DNA from: Methylotenera_A sp031381645
GTDB lineage: Bacteria > Pseudomonadota > Gammaproteobacteria > Burkholderiales > Methylophilaceae
NCBI GenBank assembly: GCA_031381645.1
Contig: JANMYB010000044.1
Coordinates: 1 to 64,000 of the forward strand
Direction of reading: 5' to 3'
Length of the DNA stretch: 64,000 nucleotides
Numbering within the stretch: the stretch's first letter is position 1; each line of letters starts with the position of its first letter. Shown in pieces: positions 53,215-62,900 of this stretch. The translations under genes were made by a program, and so were the position numbers. The notes under the pieces are model-generated. The model did no database searches. It was not told the DNA's origin and worked only from the letters and a program-made list of their open reading frames with translations.

Positions 53215-54465
53215 TTGCCAGAAAAAAAAATACCATTACTGACTGATGTTTACCAACCCAAAGCCAGCGAATCAAAAGCTAACGAAGTAAAACCTAGTGA
53301 ACTAAAGCCTAGTGATTGGGTAGACCTAAAACCCAGGCAGGATGATGCCACTTTAATTACGCCAGAGCTGATTGCGCGCATTGCCTCACACATCAAGCCT
53401 AGGTTAGAAGTGGATATTACGAAATCTGTGACTGAAAGAGTGCGTGACGCCCTTAAAAATGATTTAATTCAGGCGCTGCAAGATGAGATTGTGACGACGC
53501 AAGCGGTTATTGAATCTAGAACGGTAGATTTTGTCGATAAAACTAAGGCAGATCTCAAAACTGAATTGCCGCGTATGTATCAGGACAGTGCTGAGCGGGT
53601 GTTTGGTAGTCTTTCAGAAAATATAAACGCCTTACAAACAGAAGCAGTTTCAAAATTTGAGGCGACGCTTTCTGATGCCATGGAAACTGCTCTGCAAGCC
53701 GCAAACGCGCAAATCAGTACGCATGTGGAAACACTGCAGGTCGACACTAGCACGCGAATTGCACATGATCTAAATCAAGAAATGCACGCGTTTCAAACAC
53801 TAGCTTTAGGCAATCATCAATCGCTTTTGGGTGAAGAGCTGAATACTGTTTTTCAATCTATCAGTCAAAGCGCAAAAACTGAGTTGCAACAACAGTTAGA
53901 TGCGATGCAGGCTGAGGCACTTACACAAATGCGAGCGACGTTTAATGAGGCAATGCCGTCTATTTACACCTCTGCGGTAGCCGAGCAGCAGGAGGAGATT
54001 ACCACCCAAATTGGCGAGAGTTTAAACCAAGAATTGCAAGCTTTCCAAGCGCAAGCGTTAAGTGAGAACCAAGCGCAATTGAGTGAGGCGCTGGCAGAAA
54101 GCTATCAGACATTAAATCAAACTTTCAAGCAAGAGTTAGCGCAGCATATGAACTTGCTTCAGGCTGATATTTTATCGCAAATGGGTACCACGTTTAATGA
54201 CGCTATTCCTAGTATCTATGCGGCTGCAGTTGATGATGTTAAAGCTAAGTTTGCTGATGAAATGACAGCGCAAAGTCTGCAGTTGCGGGAGGATTTCTTA
54301 GCCACTATTAACGCCGATTTGCCTGCGGTGCAAGAGGTGATGCGTGAAAATATTCAACAAATTTTAGCGACATCGTTACCAAGTCTAGAGCTCGATTTAC
54401 GCAATCAATTAACGAGTGAATTGCAAGATTTACTGTTAAAAGTGAAGTTTGTACTACCTAAATAA
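53215..54465 (+). CDS. Coiled-coil protein with 84-residue tandem repeats
   Basis: A 416-residue cytoplasmic protein not recognised from any characterised family. The N-terminal 40 residues are Lys/Pro/Ser rich; residues 50 to 400 are predicted helical. Two successive units of 84 residues are evident, starting LNQEMHAFQ (186) and LNQELQAFQ (270), each with a matching end (ATFNEAMPSIYTSAV at 241 and TTFNDAIPSIYAAAV at 325). No signal peptide. Begins with TTG (53215) nine bases after holC, so it is probably in the pepA-holC operon. Confidence 0.72.
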   Translation: MPEKKIPLLTDVYQPKASESKANEVKPSELKPSDWVDLKPRQDDATLITPELIARIASHIKPRLEVDITKSVTERVRDALKNDLIQALQDEIVTTQAVIESRTVDFVDKTKADLKTELPRMYQDSAERVFGSLSENINALQTEAVSKFEATLSDAMETALQAANAQISTHVETLQVDTSTRIAHDLNQEMHAFQTLALGNHQSLLGEELNTVFQSISQSAKTELQQQLDAMQAEALTQMRATFNEAMPSIYTSAVAEQQEEITTQIGESLNQELQAFQAQALSENQAQLSEALAESYQTLNQTFKQELAQHMNLLQADILSQMGTTFNDAIPSIYAAAVDDVKAKFADEMTAQSLQLREDFLATINADLPAVQEVMRENIQQILATSLPSLELDLRNQLTSELQDLLLKVKFVLPK

Positions 54466-54849
54466 TCAATCGTCATTAATCAAAGTTTTGTAAGCTTCAG
54501 CGCTTAAAAAGTGCCTAGTTTCGTTCGCATCATCTGGCTTAAATTTAAATATCCATGCCGCATACGGCTTATCGTTGATGCCTTCTGGCGCGCTCAATAA
54601 ATCTTCATTTATTTCCGTGACAACGGCATTCATCGGCGCATGCAAATCAGAACCAGTTTTTACTGATTCAACTATTCCGCAAGGTTTGCCGTTAATAATA
54701 TGGGAATCAATTTGAGGTGGCTCGATAAAAACAATATCACCAAGCAAATCTTGTGCATAATCGGTAATGCCTGCAAGCCAATATCCATGCGGCTCTTCGA
54801 GCACCCATAAATGTTCGTCAGTATATAATAAATTTTCAGGGAATTTCAT
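54466..54849 (-). CDS. gcvH: Glycine cleavage system H-like lipoyl protein
   Basis: A 127-residue lipoyl domain protein. It has YTDEHLWVLEE, GITDYAQDLLGDIVFIE and the lipoylation loop GIVESVKTGSDLHAPMN with the modified Lys present, followed by WIFKFKP. Start 54849 (MKFPENLLYT) is preferred; an in-frame ATG lies at 54867. No gcvT or gcvP gene is near, so the partner proteins must be encoded elsewhere. Convergent and abutting with the coiled-coil gene. Confidence 0.88.
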   Translation of the reverse strand: MKFPENLLYTDEHLWVLEEPHGYWLAGITDYAQDLLGDIVFIEPPQIDSHIINGKPCGIVESVKTGSDLHAPMNAVVTEINEDLLSAPEGINDKPYAAWIFKFKPDDANETRHFLSAEAYKTLINDD

Positions 54850-54985
54850 CGCGGGTAGTGGGGTCAATTATGTTAGGTATATTTTCTCATAAAGTAAGGT
54901 CACTTGGAATGTTATAAGCACTTGTACCAAAATTGTCACAAAATATGAATCTTAATACTGATTTTATATATGAGCGCTAAGTAAT

Positions 54986-55014
54986 TGACAAATAACTATT
55001 ATCTATATAAAATT
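54986..55014 (+). promoter_or_regulatory. Strong sigma-70 promoter for the endopeptidase gene
   Basis: TTGACA (54986-54991), a 17-base spacer, then TAAAAT (55009-55014), near consensus. A GAGG ribosome site at 55030-55033 precedes the ATG at 55044. Confidence 0.7.
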
Positions 55015-55043
55015 AATTCTAATATTAACGAGGTTTTGCAGTA

Positions 55044-56111
55044 ATGGTAAAGTTAATTTTTAAAAGAATGATGCTATTTTATATAGCGCTAACTTTGGTT
55101 GCTTCGCCAGTTGAGCTTTTGGCTGCGCATAAAAAATCGCATAAACGTATTCATGCTAGTCAAAAAAACGCATTAACTAAATATCGTATTTCTAGCCGCT
55201 ACAAGGGTAAAAGGCAAAAAGTTAGCCTCAGGTTGCGGGCGGCACGTCAGTTGCAAATTCAAAATCAGCAAAGAATTATGCTAGGTGAAGACTACAATGG
55301 CAGTGGTGCTTTGCAGTTAGCTTCAAGTAAAGCATTGATTGTTAATCAAAATACTGGCGAAGTTATTTACGCCAAAAATACCAATTTGCCAACGCCAATT
55401 GCTTCCATCACCAAACTGATGACGGCGATGGTGATGCTGGATGCGAAACTATCATTGGATGATGAAATCTACGTCTCCGATGAAGATGTTGACTATCTCA
55501 AAGGCACAGGCTCTAGGTTATCGGTGGGCTCTAAGCTTAGCCGTAGCGATATGTTGCAATTAGCATTGATGGCTTCAGAGAATCGCGCAGCATCGGCGTT
55601 GGCGCATAATTACCCAGGCGGCAGAGTCGGATTTGTGAAAGCGATGAACTACAAAGCGCAAGAATTGGGCTTAAAAAATACGCATTTTGCCGACCCTACT
55701 GGACTTGATAGTGGAAATGTCTCTACGGCTGAAGATTTGGCCAAATTGGTGCAGGCGGCTTATCAGTATGCTGAGATTCGTTTAGCTAGCACTAGCCCAT
55801 CGCATGATGTGTACGTAGAAGGTCGTGAGTCTCCTGTTGGATTTGTGAATACGAATGGTTTAGTGCGCGCTGGTGAATGGCAAATTGGCTTATCTAAAAC
55901 TGGCTTTATTAATGAGGCAGGACGTTGCTTGGTGATGCAAGCGATTATTGCTGGTGAGCCAATGATTGTAATATTGCTAGATTCTAACGGCAAATTGTCG
56001 CGTATAGGCGATGCAAATCGCATTCGCAAATGGATGGAATACAATAGTGAGCCTAGTACTACAACGACTGGCCAATCTCCTAATGAAATTGTAGCTGGCA
56101 GAATTTCTTAA
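55044..56111 (+). CDS. pbpG: D-alanyl-D-alanine endopeptidase (PBP7/PbpG type)
   Basis: A 355-residue exported S11 peptidase that cuts D-Ala-mDAP cross-links. The signal peptide ends about LLAAHK. After a basic region of some 60 residues comes the penicillin-binding fold: SxxK as Ser121-Ile-Thr-Lys124 (IASITKLMTAMVML), SxN as Ser178-Glu-Asn180 (MASEN), KTG at 285-287 (LSKTGFINEAG). All three motifs are intact. Followed by a strong bidirectional terminator shared with topA. Confidence 0.93.
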   Translation: MVKLIFKRMMLFYIALTLVASPVELLAAHKKSHKRIHASQKNALTKYRISSRYKGKRQKVSLRLRAARQLQIQNQQRIMLGEDYNGSGALQLASSKALIVNQNTGEVIYAKNTNLPTPIASITKLMTAMVMLDAKLSLDDEIYVSDEDVDYLKGTGSRLSVGSKLSRSDMLQLALMASENRAASALAHNYPGGRVGFVKAMNYKAQELGLKNTHFADPTGLDSGNVSTAEDLAKLVQAAYQYAEIRLASTSPSHDVYVEGRESPVGFVNTNGLVRAGEWQIGLSKTGFINEAGRCLVMQAIIAGEPMIVILLDSNGKLSRIGDANRIRKWMEYNSEPSTTTTGQSPNEIVAGRIS

Positions 56112-56115
56112 GTAA

Positions 56116-56160
56116 TTTAGCAATAAAAAAGCAGCTTATAACGGCTTTTTTATTGCTAAA
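56116..56160. terminator. Bidirectional terminator between pbpG and topA
   Basis: Perfect 17-base arms TTTAGCAATAAAAAAGC (56116-56132) and GCTTTTTTATTGCTAAA (56144-56160) with an 11-base loop. The A and T runs inside the arms give a T-run on both strands, suited to two convergent genes. Confidence 0.9.
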
Positions 56161-56170
56161 TCGAATAGAA

Positions 56171-58720
56171 TTATTTTTTGCCAGTTACTTTTTTTACAGC
56201 AGGCTTTTTACTAGAAGGTTTTTTAGCAACAGTTTTTTTAGCGAATGTTTTTTTACCACCAGTTTTACCACTAGTTTCATCTTTTGCTGCTTTTTCAGCC
56301 AACAATCCTAGTGCTTCTTCCATTGTCAAGCTTTCAGGCTCTATGCTTTTTGGTATGGTTGCACGAGTTTTGGCATGTTGCACATAAGGTCCATAGCGAC
56401 CAGCAAACACTTCAACGCGGCCTTCGCCACTAGGATGTGCGCCTAGCTCTAGTATCGGCGCGGGGCCAGTATTGGTGGCGGCTAGCAGGGCAACAGCGCT
56501 TACGTTATCAATGCGAAACACACTTTCAGATTTCGGGATAGATTTAAACTTACCATCGTGATTCACATAAGGGCCAAATCGGCCAATATTCGCCACGATT
56601 TTTTTGTTAGTCTCAGGATGTAAGCCTAAATCACGCGGCAGTGATAGCAGCATATTAGCAGTGTCAATATTGATATCTGCTAGCGCAATTTCTTTGGGAA
56701 TACTTACACGTTTTGGTTTTTTCTTGTCGCCTTCAATTGCCAAGCCAAGCTGTAAATACGGGCCATACGGACCATTCATTAAGTAAATTTCTTTGCTAGA
56801 GTCTGCATCTACACCGATTGTCACAGGGTCTGCACCTGCTTGTGCCGCGCCATTCATACTGCGCTTGTAATCACATTTTGGCTCGTCGTTATAACCGGTA
56901 CAGCCAATAAATGTACCGTAGCGACTTAATTGTTTTTGCAGTGACTTGCCACATTTTGGGCAAGCTTCGTCAATGAGTTCGTTGCCAGGTCTGTCAACGT
57001 TCGCTTTGCTGAGCAATTGCGTGTTGAAACCTTGCCAAAATTCGTCCATAAGCGGAATCCACTCGCGCGAGCCATCTGCCACGCTATCCAGCGCATTTTC
57101 TAGGTTTGCAGTGAAATCATAATCCACATATTTGGTGAAATGCTCGGTTAAAAATTTGTTTACAACTCGGCCAACATCGGTCGGCGTAAAGCGTTTTTTA
57201 TCTAATAGCACATATTCACGGTCTTGTAGTGTGCTGATAATGCTGGCGTATGTAGAAGGGCGGCCAATACCGTATTCTTCTAAAATTTTCACCAAACTTG
57301 CCTCACCATAACGCGGTGGCGGTTCGGTAAAATGCTGGTCGCCATAGATTTTCTCTACGTTCAAGATCTCGCCAGTTTCTAAATGCGGTAGTTTGCTTTC
57401 ACCTTCTTCTTCCTCATCATCGCGGCCTTCCATATATACCGCGATAAAGCCTGGGAATACAAGCGTTTGGCCAGTGGCGCGAAATAAATTGGCCTCAGAG
57501 CTAACCGCTAAATCAACACTCACCGCATCAAATTTGGCAGGTGACATTTGGCAAGCCAGACTGCGTTTCCAAATCATTTCATAGAGCTTAAATTGCTCGT
57601 CGTTCAAGTATTGACGCATCTTAGCAGGCGCGCGGTTAATGTCGGTCGGGCGAATCGCCTCATGTGCTTCTTGCGCATTTTTGGCTTTGGTTTTGTACAT
57701 AATGGGCGATTTTGGTAAATAATCCGCCTCAAAATTCTTCTTCACATAATCGCGAATGCTCATCACTGCTTCGGTCGCCAAACTAAACGAATCGGTACGC
57801 ATATAAGTAATCAAGCCAACCGTGCCAGAGCCAATATCCACGCCCTCGTACAACTGTTGGGCGACTCTCATCGCGCGTGAGGTCGTAAAGCCAAGTTTAC
57901 GCACCGCCTCTTGTTGCAGCGTAGAAGTCGTAAACGGCGCGGCGGGGCTGCGGCTACGTTGTTTCTTTTCAACACGCGAAACTGTGGTTTTGCCCGCACT
58001 TGCAATCAATAGCTTGCCAACAATCTCAGCTTGTCGGTCGTGATTGATGACCGTAAATTGTTCAACTTTTTCACCATTAAACTGAATCAATTTGGCATTA
58101 AAGCTGTGTGCGTGTTTTAACGCATCTAGATGAATTGTCCAATACTCCTGACTTTTAAAAGCTTCAATTTCCAGTTCTCGCTCGACTATCAGGCGTAGCG
58201 CAGGACTTTGTACTCGACCTGCAGAAAGACCTCGGCGGATTTTTTTCCAAAGTAGCGGAGACAAGTTAAAGCCGACCAAATAATCTAATGCACGGCGCGC
58301 TTGTTGCGCATTCACCAAGTTCATCGCAATATCGCGCGGATGATCAATCGCATGTTTTACCGCGGTTTGCGTAATCTCGTTAAACTCTACGCGCTTGAGT
58401 AATTTATTTTTAAGTAAGTTTTTGGATTGCAGAATTTCCGCAATATGCCAAGAAATCGCCTCACCTTCGCGGTCTGGGTCGGTTGCAAGGTAAATGCTAT
58501 CAGCACTTTTTACCGCTTTGGTAATCGCATCCATGTGCTTGGCATTGCGCTCAATAACGTCGTACTTCATGGCGAAATGATTGGCAGGATCAACTGCTCC
58601 ATTTTTGGGGATTAAGTCACGAACATGCCCATACGAAGCCAACACCTCGAAATCATTGCCGAGATATTTTTTAAGCGTTTTAGCTTTAGAAGGCGATTCA
58701 ACAATCAATAATTTGGACAT
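56171..58720 (-). CDS. topA: DNA topoisomerase I
   Basis: An 849-residue type IA topoisomerase that relaxes negative supercoils. Toprim domain LLIVESPSKAKTLKKYLG and LATDPDREGEAISWH, catalytic Tyr in VGLITYMRTDS, and one zinc finger (CPKCGKSLQKQLSRYGTFIGC then CDYK) followed by several topo C repeats (NGPYGPYLQLG, IGRFGPYVNHDG, AGRYGPYVQHAKT). It ends in a lysine-rich tail of about 30 residues. Single gene with its own terminator. Confidence 0.96.
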   Translation of the reverse strand: MSKLLIVESPSKAKTLKKYLGNDFEVLASYGHVRDLIPKNGAVDPANHFAMKYDVIERNAKHMDAITKAVKSADSIYLATDPDREGEAISWHIAEILQSKNLLKNKLLKRVEFNEITQTAVKHAIDHPRDIAMNLVNAQQARRALDYLVGFNLSPLLWKKIRRGLSAGRVQSPALRLIVERELEIEAFKSQEYWTIHLDALKHAHSFNAKLIQFNGEKVEQFTVINHDRQAEIVGKLLIASAGKTTVSRVEKKQRSRSPAAPFTTSTLQQEAVRKLGFTTSRAMRVAQQLYEGVDIGSGTVGLITYMRTDSFSLATEAVMSIRDYVKKNFEADYLPKSPIMYKTKAKNAQEAHEAIRPTDINRAPAKMRQYLNDEQFKLYEMIWKRSLACQMSPAKFDAVSVDLAVSSEANLFRATGQTLVFPGFIAVYMEGRDDEEEEGESKLPHLETGEILNVEKIYGDQHFTEPPPRYGEASLVKILEEYGIGRPSTYASIISTLQDREYVLLDKKRFTPTDVGRVVNKFLTEHFTKYVDYDFTANLENALDSVADGSREWIPLMDEFWQGFNTQLLSKANVDRPGNELIDEACPKCGKSLQKQLSRYGTFIGCTGYNDEPKCDYKRSMNGAAQAGADPVTIGVDADSSKEIYLMNGPYGPYLQLGLAIEGDKKKPKRVSIPKEIALADINIDTANMLLSLPRDLGLHPETNKKIVANIGRFGPYVNHDGKFKSIPKSESVFRIDNVSAVALLAATNTGPAPILELGAHPSGEGRVEVFAGRYGPYVQHAKTRATIPKSIEPESLTMEEALGLLAEKAAKDETSGKTGGKKTFAKKTVAKKPSSKKPAVKKVTGKK

Positions 58721-58823
58721 TTAAACCTTGAATTTAAGTGCGACTCATTTGAAATTGGCTAGATAATAGCAAGCTAATTGGTGATAAGACAATAAGCCTT
58801 TGAATAAATATGGTGTTTGATGA

Positions 58824-59726
58824 TCAATTACGGGTAAATTCTATGCGCTTTCCATCGTTGCTGGCAATGCTCAACGCCGCGCCATCATTGGCAATATCCC
58901 CAAATAGCGGATCATCATCTTCAGCTTTTGCCTGACTTAAGCCCTTAAAGTCATACAAATCAAAATCAGCCAAGTGAGAGGGTTCGACATTAGCGATGGC
59001 ACGGAAGATATTATTGATGCGGCCGGGTTGCTCACGTTCCCATGCTTGCAACATGTCTTTCACTTTTTGGCGCTGAAGATTTTCTTGGCTGCCACATAAA
59101 TCGCACGGAATGATGGGGAACTCCATTTGTCGCGCATAGCTGGCAATATCTTTCTCACTGCAATATGCCAACGGGCGGATGACGATATTTTGCTTGTCAT
59201 TAGTCGCCAATTTAGGTGGCATGGCTTTGAGTTTTGCGCCAAAAAACATATTTAAAAAAAGCGTTTCCACAATATCATCCCTATGATGCCCAAGAGCTAT
59301 TTTATTAGCACCCAGTGCTTTGGCGGTGGTGTATATAATGCCGCGCCGCAAGCGGCTGCAAAGACTGCAAGTTGTCGCGCCTTCAGGAATTTTCTCTTTC
59401 ACAACCGAGTAAGTGTCAGCCTCGACTATGCGGTAATCGATACCTAAACTTTTAAAATATTCTGGCAAAATATGTTCAGGGAAATTTGGTTGTTTTTGAT
59501 CTAAATTCATCGCGATGAGTTTAAAGTCAATTGGCGCACGCTCTTGCAGTGCCAGCAATATCATCAGCATAGTGTAACTATCTTTGCCGCCGCTCATGCA
59601 CACCAAAACCGTGTCGCCGTCTTCAATCATGTTGTAATCACCAATGGCCTTGCCCGTGGCGCTTATTAAGCCGTTGCGCAACTTGATGAAGTTGTTAGAG
59701 TGATTGTCGGGTAAATGTTTGATCAT
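58824..59726 (-). CDS. ttcA: tRNA 2-thiocytidine biosynthesis protein TtcA
   Basis: A 300-residue ATP-dependent sulfur transferase that makes 2-thiocytidine at position 32 of tRNA. The PP-loop is LVCMSGGKDSYTMLMIL; two CxxC pairs bind an iron-sulfur cluster or sulfur (CSLCSRLRRG and CDLCGSQENLQRQ); ALGHHRDDIVETLFLNMFFG is conserved. Length is typical. Between topA and the CRISPR locus. Confidence 0.95.
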   Translation of the reverse strand: MIKHLPDNHSNNFIKLRNGLISATGKAIGDYNMIEDGDTVLVCMSGGKDSYTMLMILLALQERAPIDFKLIAMNLDQKQPNFPEHILPEYFKSLGIDYRIVEADTYSVVKEKIPEGATTCSLCSRLRRGIIYTTAKALGANKIALGHHRDDIVETLFLNMFFGAKLKAMPPKLATNDKQNIVIRPLAYCSEKDIASYARQMEFPIIPCDLCGSQENLQRQKVKDMLQAWEREQPGRINNIFRAIANVEPSHLADFDLYDFKGLSQAKAEDDDPLFGDIANDGAALSIASNDGKRIEFTRN

Positions 59727-59819
59727 TTTCGATAAGTTTTTATATTTAGAAATAACTGTACGCCAAGTTAAGCTATTGCATACAAAATATAACTATGTTA
59801 GCTTTATCCAATTGATTAT

Positions 59820-59910
59820 AAAAGGGAAAGCCCAGCACTAGGCTGGGCTTGGATACAGAATCTTTCGATTCTTTATTGTAACAACGGCTCTCACCCCAGA
59901 TGGCTACAAC
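59820..59910 (-). ncRNA. tracrRNA of the type II-C CRISPR-Cas system
   Basis: On the minus strand, an anti-repeat (GTTGTAGCCATCTGGGG, then TGAGAGCCGTTGTTACAAT) is followed by a hairpin with GAATC/GATTC arms and a GAAA loop and by a terminator hairpin AAGCCCAGC/GCTGGGCTT with trailing T-rich sequence. The section GAGA-CCGTTG-TACAATAA matches the well-known Neisseria-type tracrRNA in order and spacing. It is encoded opposite to cas9. It pairs with crRNA repeats and is needed for Cas9 loading. The matching repeat should contain CTCTCACCCCAGATGGC. Confidence 0.88.
59827..59850 (-). terminator. Terminator hairpin of tracrRNA
   Basis: Arms AAGCCCAGC and GCTGGGCTT around a six-base loop, followed on the minus strand by CCCTTTTAT. 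In tracrRNAs of this family this is also the last structural hairpin of the RNA. Confidence 0.88.
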
Positions 59911-59916
59911 AGCCTA

Positions 59917-59945
59917 ATAATAAGGAAGAACAACATGCAAAGCAA
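59917..59945 (-). promoter_or_regulatory. tracrRNA promoter overlapping the cas9 start
   Basis: Read on the minus strand, -35 TTGCTT (59945-59940), a 17-base spacer, and -10 TATTAT (59922-59917) would start RNA near 59910, exactly at the anti-repeat GTTGTAGCC. The promoter covers the ribosome site and ATG (59935) of cas9. Confidence 0.65.
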
Positions 59946-62900
59946 GCAGAATTTTGGCAACCTTACTTTCGGTTTTGATATTGGCATTGCTTCGGTGGGT
60001 TGGGCGGTGTTGAGTGAAACACGGATTGTGGACTTGGGTGTACGGGCTTTTGATAAAGCCGAAACCGCCAAAGAGGGCGAATCGCTTAACTTGGCAAGGC
60101 GCACTGCAAGGCTGATGCGCCGCCGTTTGCGCCGCAGGGCGTGGCGATTAACCAAAGTTGCACGTTTGCTAAAAAAGCATGATGTTATTAGCGATGTTGC
60201 GTTGTTTAGACCCGAAAATCCATTTGCAACTTCATTGTGGGAGTTACGTAAACAAGGTTTAGACCGATTATTAGATGCTGAAGAATGGGCGCGGGTGATT
60301 TATCACTTATGCAAGCATCGTGGTTTTCATTGGGTGAGTAAAGCCGAAAAACTAAAAGATGACGATAGTGCAGGTGAAACTGGCAAAGTTAAAAAAGGCT
60401 TAGCAGCAACCAATAGGTTAATGAAAGATAAAGGTTACCGTACGGCGGCTGAAATGGTGCTGGCAGAGTTTCCACAAGCGCAGCGCAACAAACAAGGCGA
60501 GTACAGCAAGGCGCTTGAGCGTGAGTTATTAAGCCTTGAGTTTACAGAGCTGTTCAGACAGCAACGTGCATTTAATAATTCACATGTTTCTGCTGAATTA
60601 GAAGCTAAATTATTAGACCGCAAAACAGGTTTGTTTTGGGCGCAAAAGCCATCGTTGTCGGGTGAAGATTTGCTTAAAATGTTGGGAAAATGCACGTTTG
60701 AGAAAGCCGAATATCGTGCGCCTAAAGCCAGCTTCACGGCGGAGCGGCATGTTTGGCTTACTGTATTAAACAATAATATCAAAATTACAGTTGATGGCAT
60801 CACGCGCCTACTTAACGAGGCAGAACGAAAAATTGCCTTATCTTTACCTTATAGCTATGCCGATGGTGAGTTAACTTATAAGCAGTTGGGCGCAGCACTT
60901 GTTAATGAGTCACTTCTTAGCAAAGGTCAATTTACATTTGCAGGTTTAGCTTATCCCAGTGAAAAGCAGAAAACCGAAGAAAAAGCTAAAAACCCTGAAG
61001 AAAAAACAATCATTAAAATGACTGGGTGGAAAGAGTTACAAAAAGCTTTAAAAGATGGCTTAGAAACCGAATGGCAAGGCATGGTGAATGCCGCAATGGC
61101 TGGTGATGCAAGCTTGCTAGACCAAATTGCATGGGTGCTAAGCATTTATAAAGAAGACGATGAGGTTGAGCGTGAGCTGAATAAGCTCAACCTGCCCAAT
61201 AAAGCCAAAATGGTAGAAGCATTATTAGGTGTTCGCTTTGAAAAGTTTAGCAATTTATCACTCAAAGCACTTTGTAAAATTGTGCCACACATGCAGCAAG
61301 GCTTGCGCTATGACGAAGCTTGCTTGCTGGCGGGTTATCACCATAGCCAGCTGGTTAAAGCAGATGATGAAAAGCTGCATTATTTACCACCGTTTTATAG
61401 CACACGAGATAAAACAGGCAAGTTACTTTTTAACGAGGATTTAGATATTCCGCGCAATCCCGTTGTGCTTCGTGCTTTAAATCAAGCCCGAAAGGTAATG
61501 AATGCTTTAATCAAAACTTACGGCGCACCACATCAAGTGAATATTGAAATGGCGCGAGACTTGTCACGACCCTTGAATGGACACTGGACTGATGCTGGGG
61601 ATTACATAGACGGTCGTAGAGATATTCAGAAAAAACAAGAAGAGTTTAGAGACCGAAATGCAAGAGACCGTGCAATGTTTAATGTGGAATTTAACACCAC
61701 AGGCGAGTTAAAAGGTAAAGATTTTGAAAAATATCAGCTATACCGCGAGCAACAAGGTAAGTGTGCTTATTCCATCGAGCCAATTGATTTAAATAACTTA
61801 TTTGATTTAGGTTATGTGGAGATTGACCACGCACTGCCTTACTCTCGTAGCTTTGATGACAGCAAAAATAACCGCGTATTGGTGCACGCAAAAGAAAATC
61901 GTAACAAAGGTAATCGCACGCCTTTTGAGTATCTTGATGGCGTGAATGATAGTGAGCGCTGGCGCAATTTTGCAGCATTTGTAAACACCAACAAAACGTA
62001 TCGCCAAGCCAAGCGCAACAAGCTTTTGCGTAAAGATTTTGGTGCAAAAGAAGCAGAGGCCTTTCGTGACCGCAACCTTAACGACACACGCTATATTTGC
62101 AAATTCTTTAAAAATTACGTTGAGCAATTTTTGCAACTGAGCGACGCCAGCGAATCTAAACGCTGTGTGGTACTAAGCGGGCAAATGACAGCCTTTTTAC
62201 GTAATCACTGGCGTTTAACAAAAGTCCGCGCTGAAAGTGACCGCCACCATGCGCTAGATGCTGCTGTAGTGGCGGCTTGTAGCCATAGCATGGTGAAGCG
62301 TTTATCTGATTATTCACGCCGCAAAGAGTTAGACAAAGTGAGCGAAGGCTTTGTAGATGTGGAAACAGGCGAAATAGTGAATTCAGCCATGTATCAGCAG
62401 TTAAAAGAACACTTCCCTAAACCTTGGGCGCGTTTTAGTGAAGAGTTAGAAACAAGACGGTTGGTTGATGATGTAGAAGCAATGCGAGCTGAAATAGCCA
62501 ATTTAGGCACGTATTCTAAGGATGACATTGCCGCATTAAAGCCTTTATTTGTATCGCGCGCACCACAACGCCGAAACAGTGGTGCAGCGCACAAAGAAAC
62601 TATCTATGGGCAAACCGAGCGTTTGGCAAAAACCAATAGCGTCACGCAAAAAGTTGCCGTTACTAGTTTGACGCTGAAAGACATAGATAAGCTTATAGAC
62701 CCGCACCGTAATGAAAAACTTTATGCGGCGATTGCAAAATGGTTAGAGGGTAAAGATGCACGCGAAAAACATGCTAAAGAGATAGAAGCAAGTTTAGGGC
62801 GAGGAAAAGAAAAGCGTTCGATGACGGCGGAAGAACAAGCAGAGATTACACGCTTACGTGAGTTGCCGCGCAAACCCACTAACGACGACAGGTTAGGCCC

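Noticed and set aside
59820..59930. Reading the sequence upstream of cas9 as a degenerate single CRISPR repeat
   Set aside because: It resembles a repeat only because it is the anti-repeat of tracrRNA; it has no second copy or spacer, and the following hairpins and terminator match a tracrRNA.
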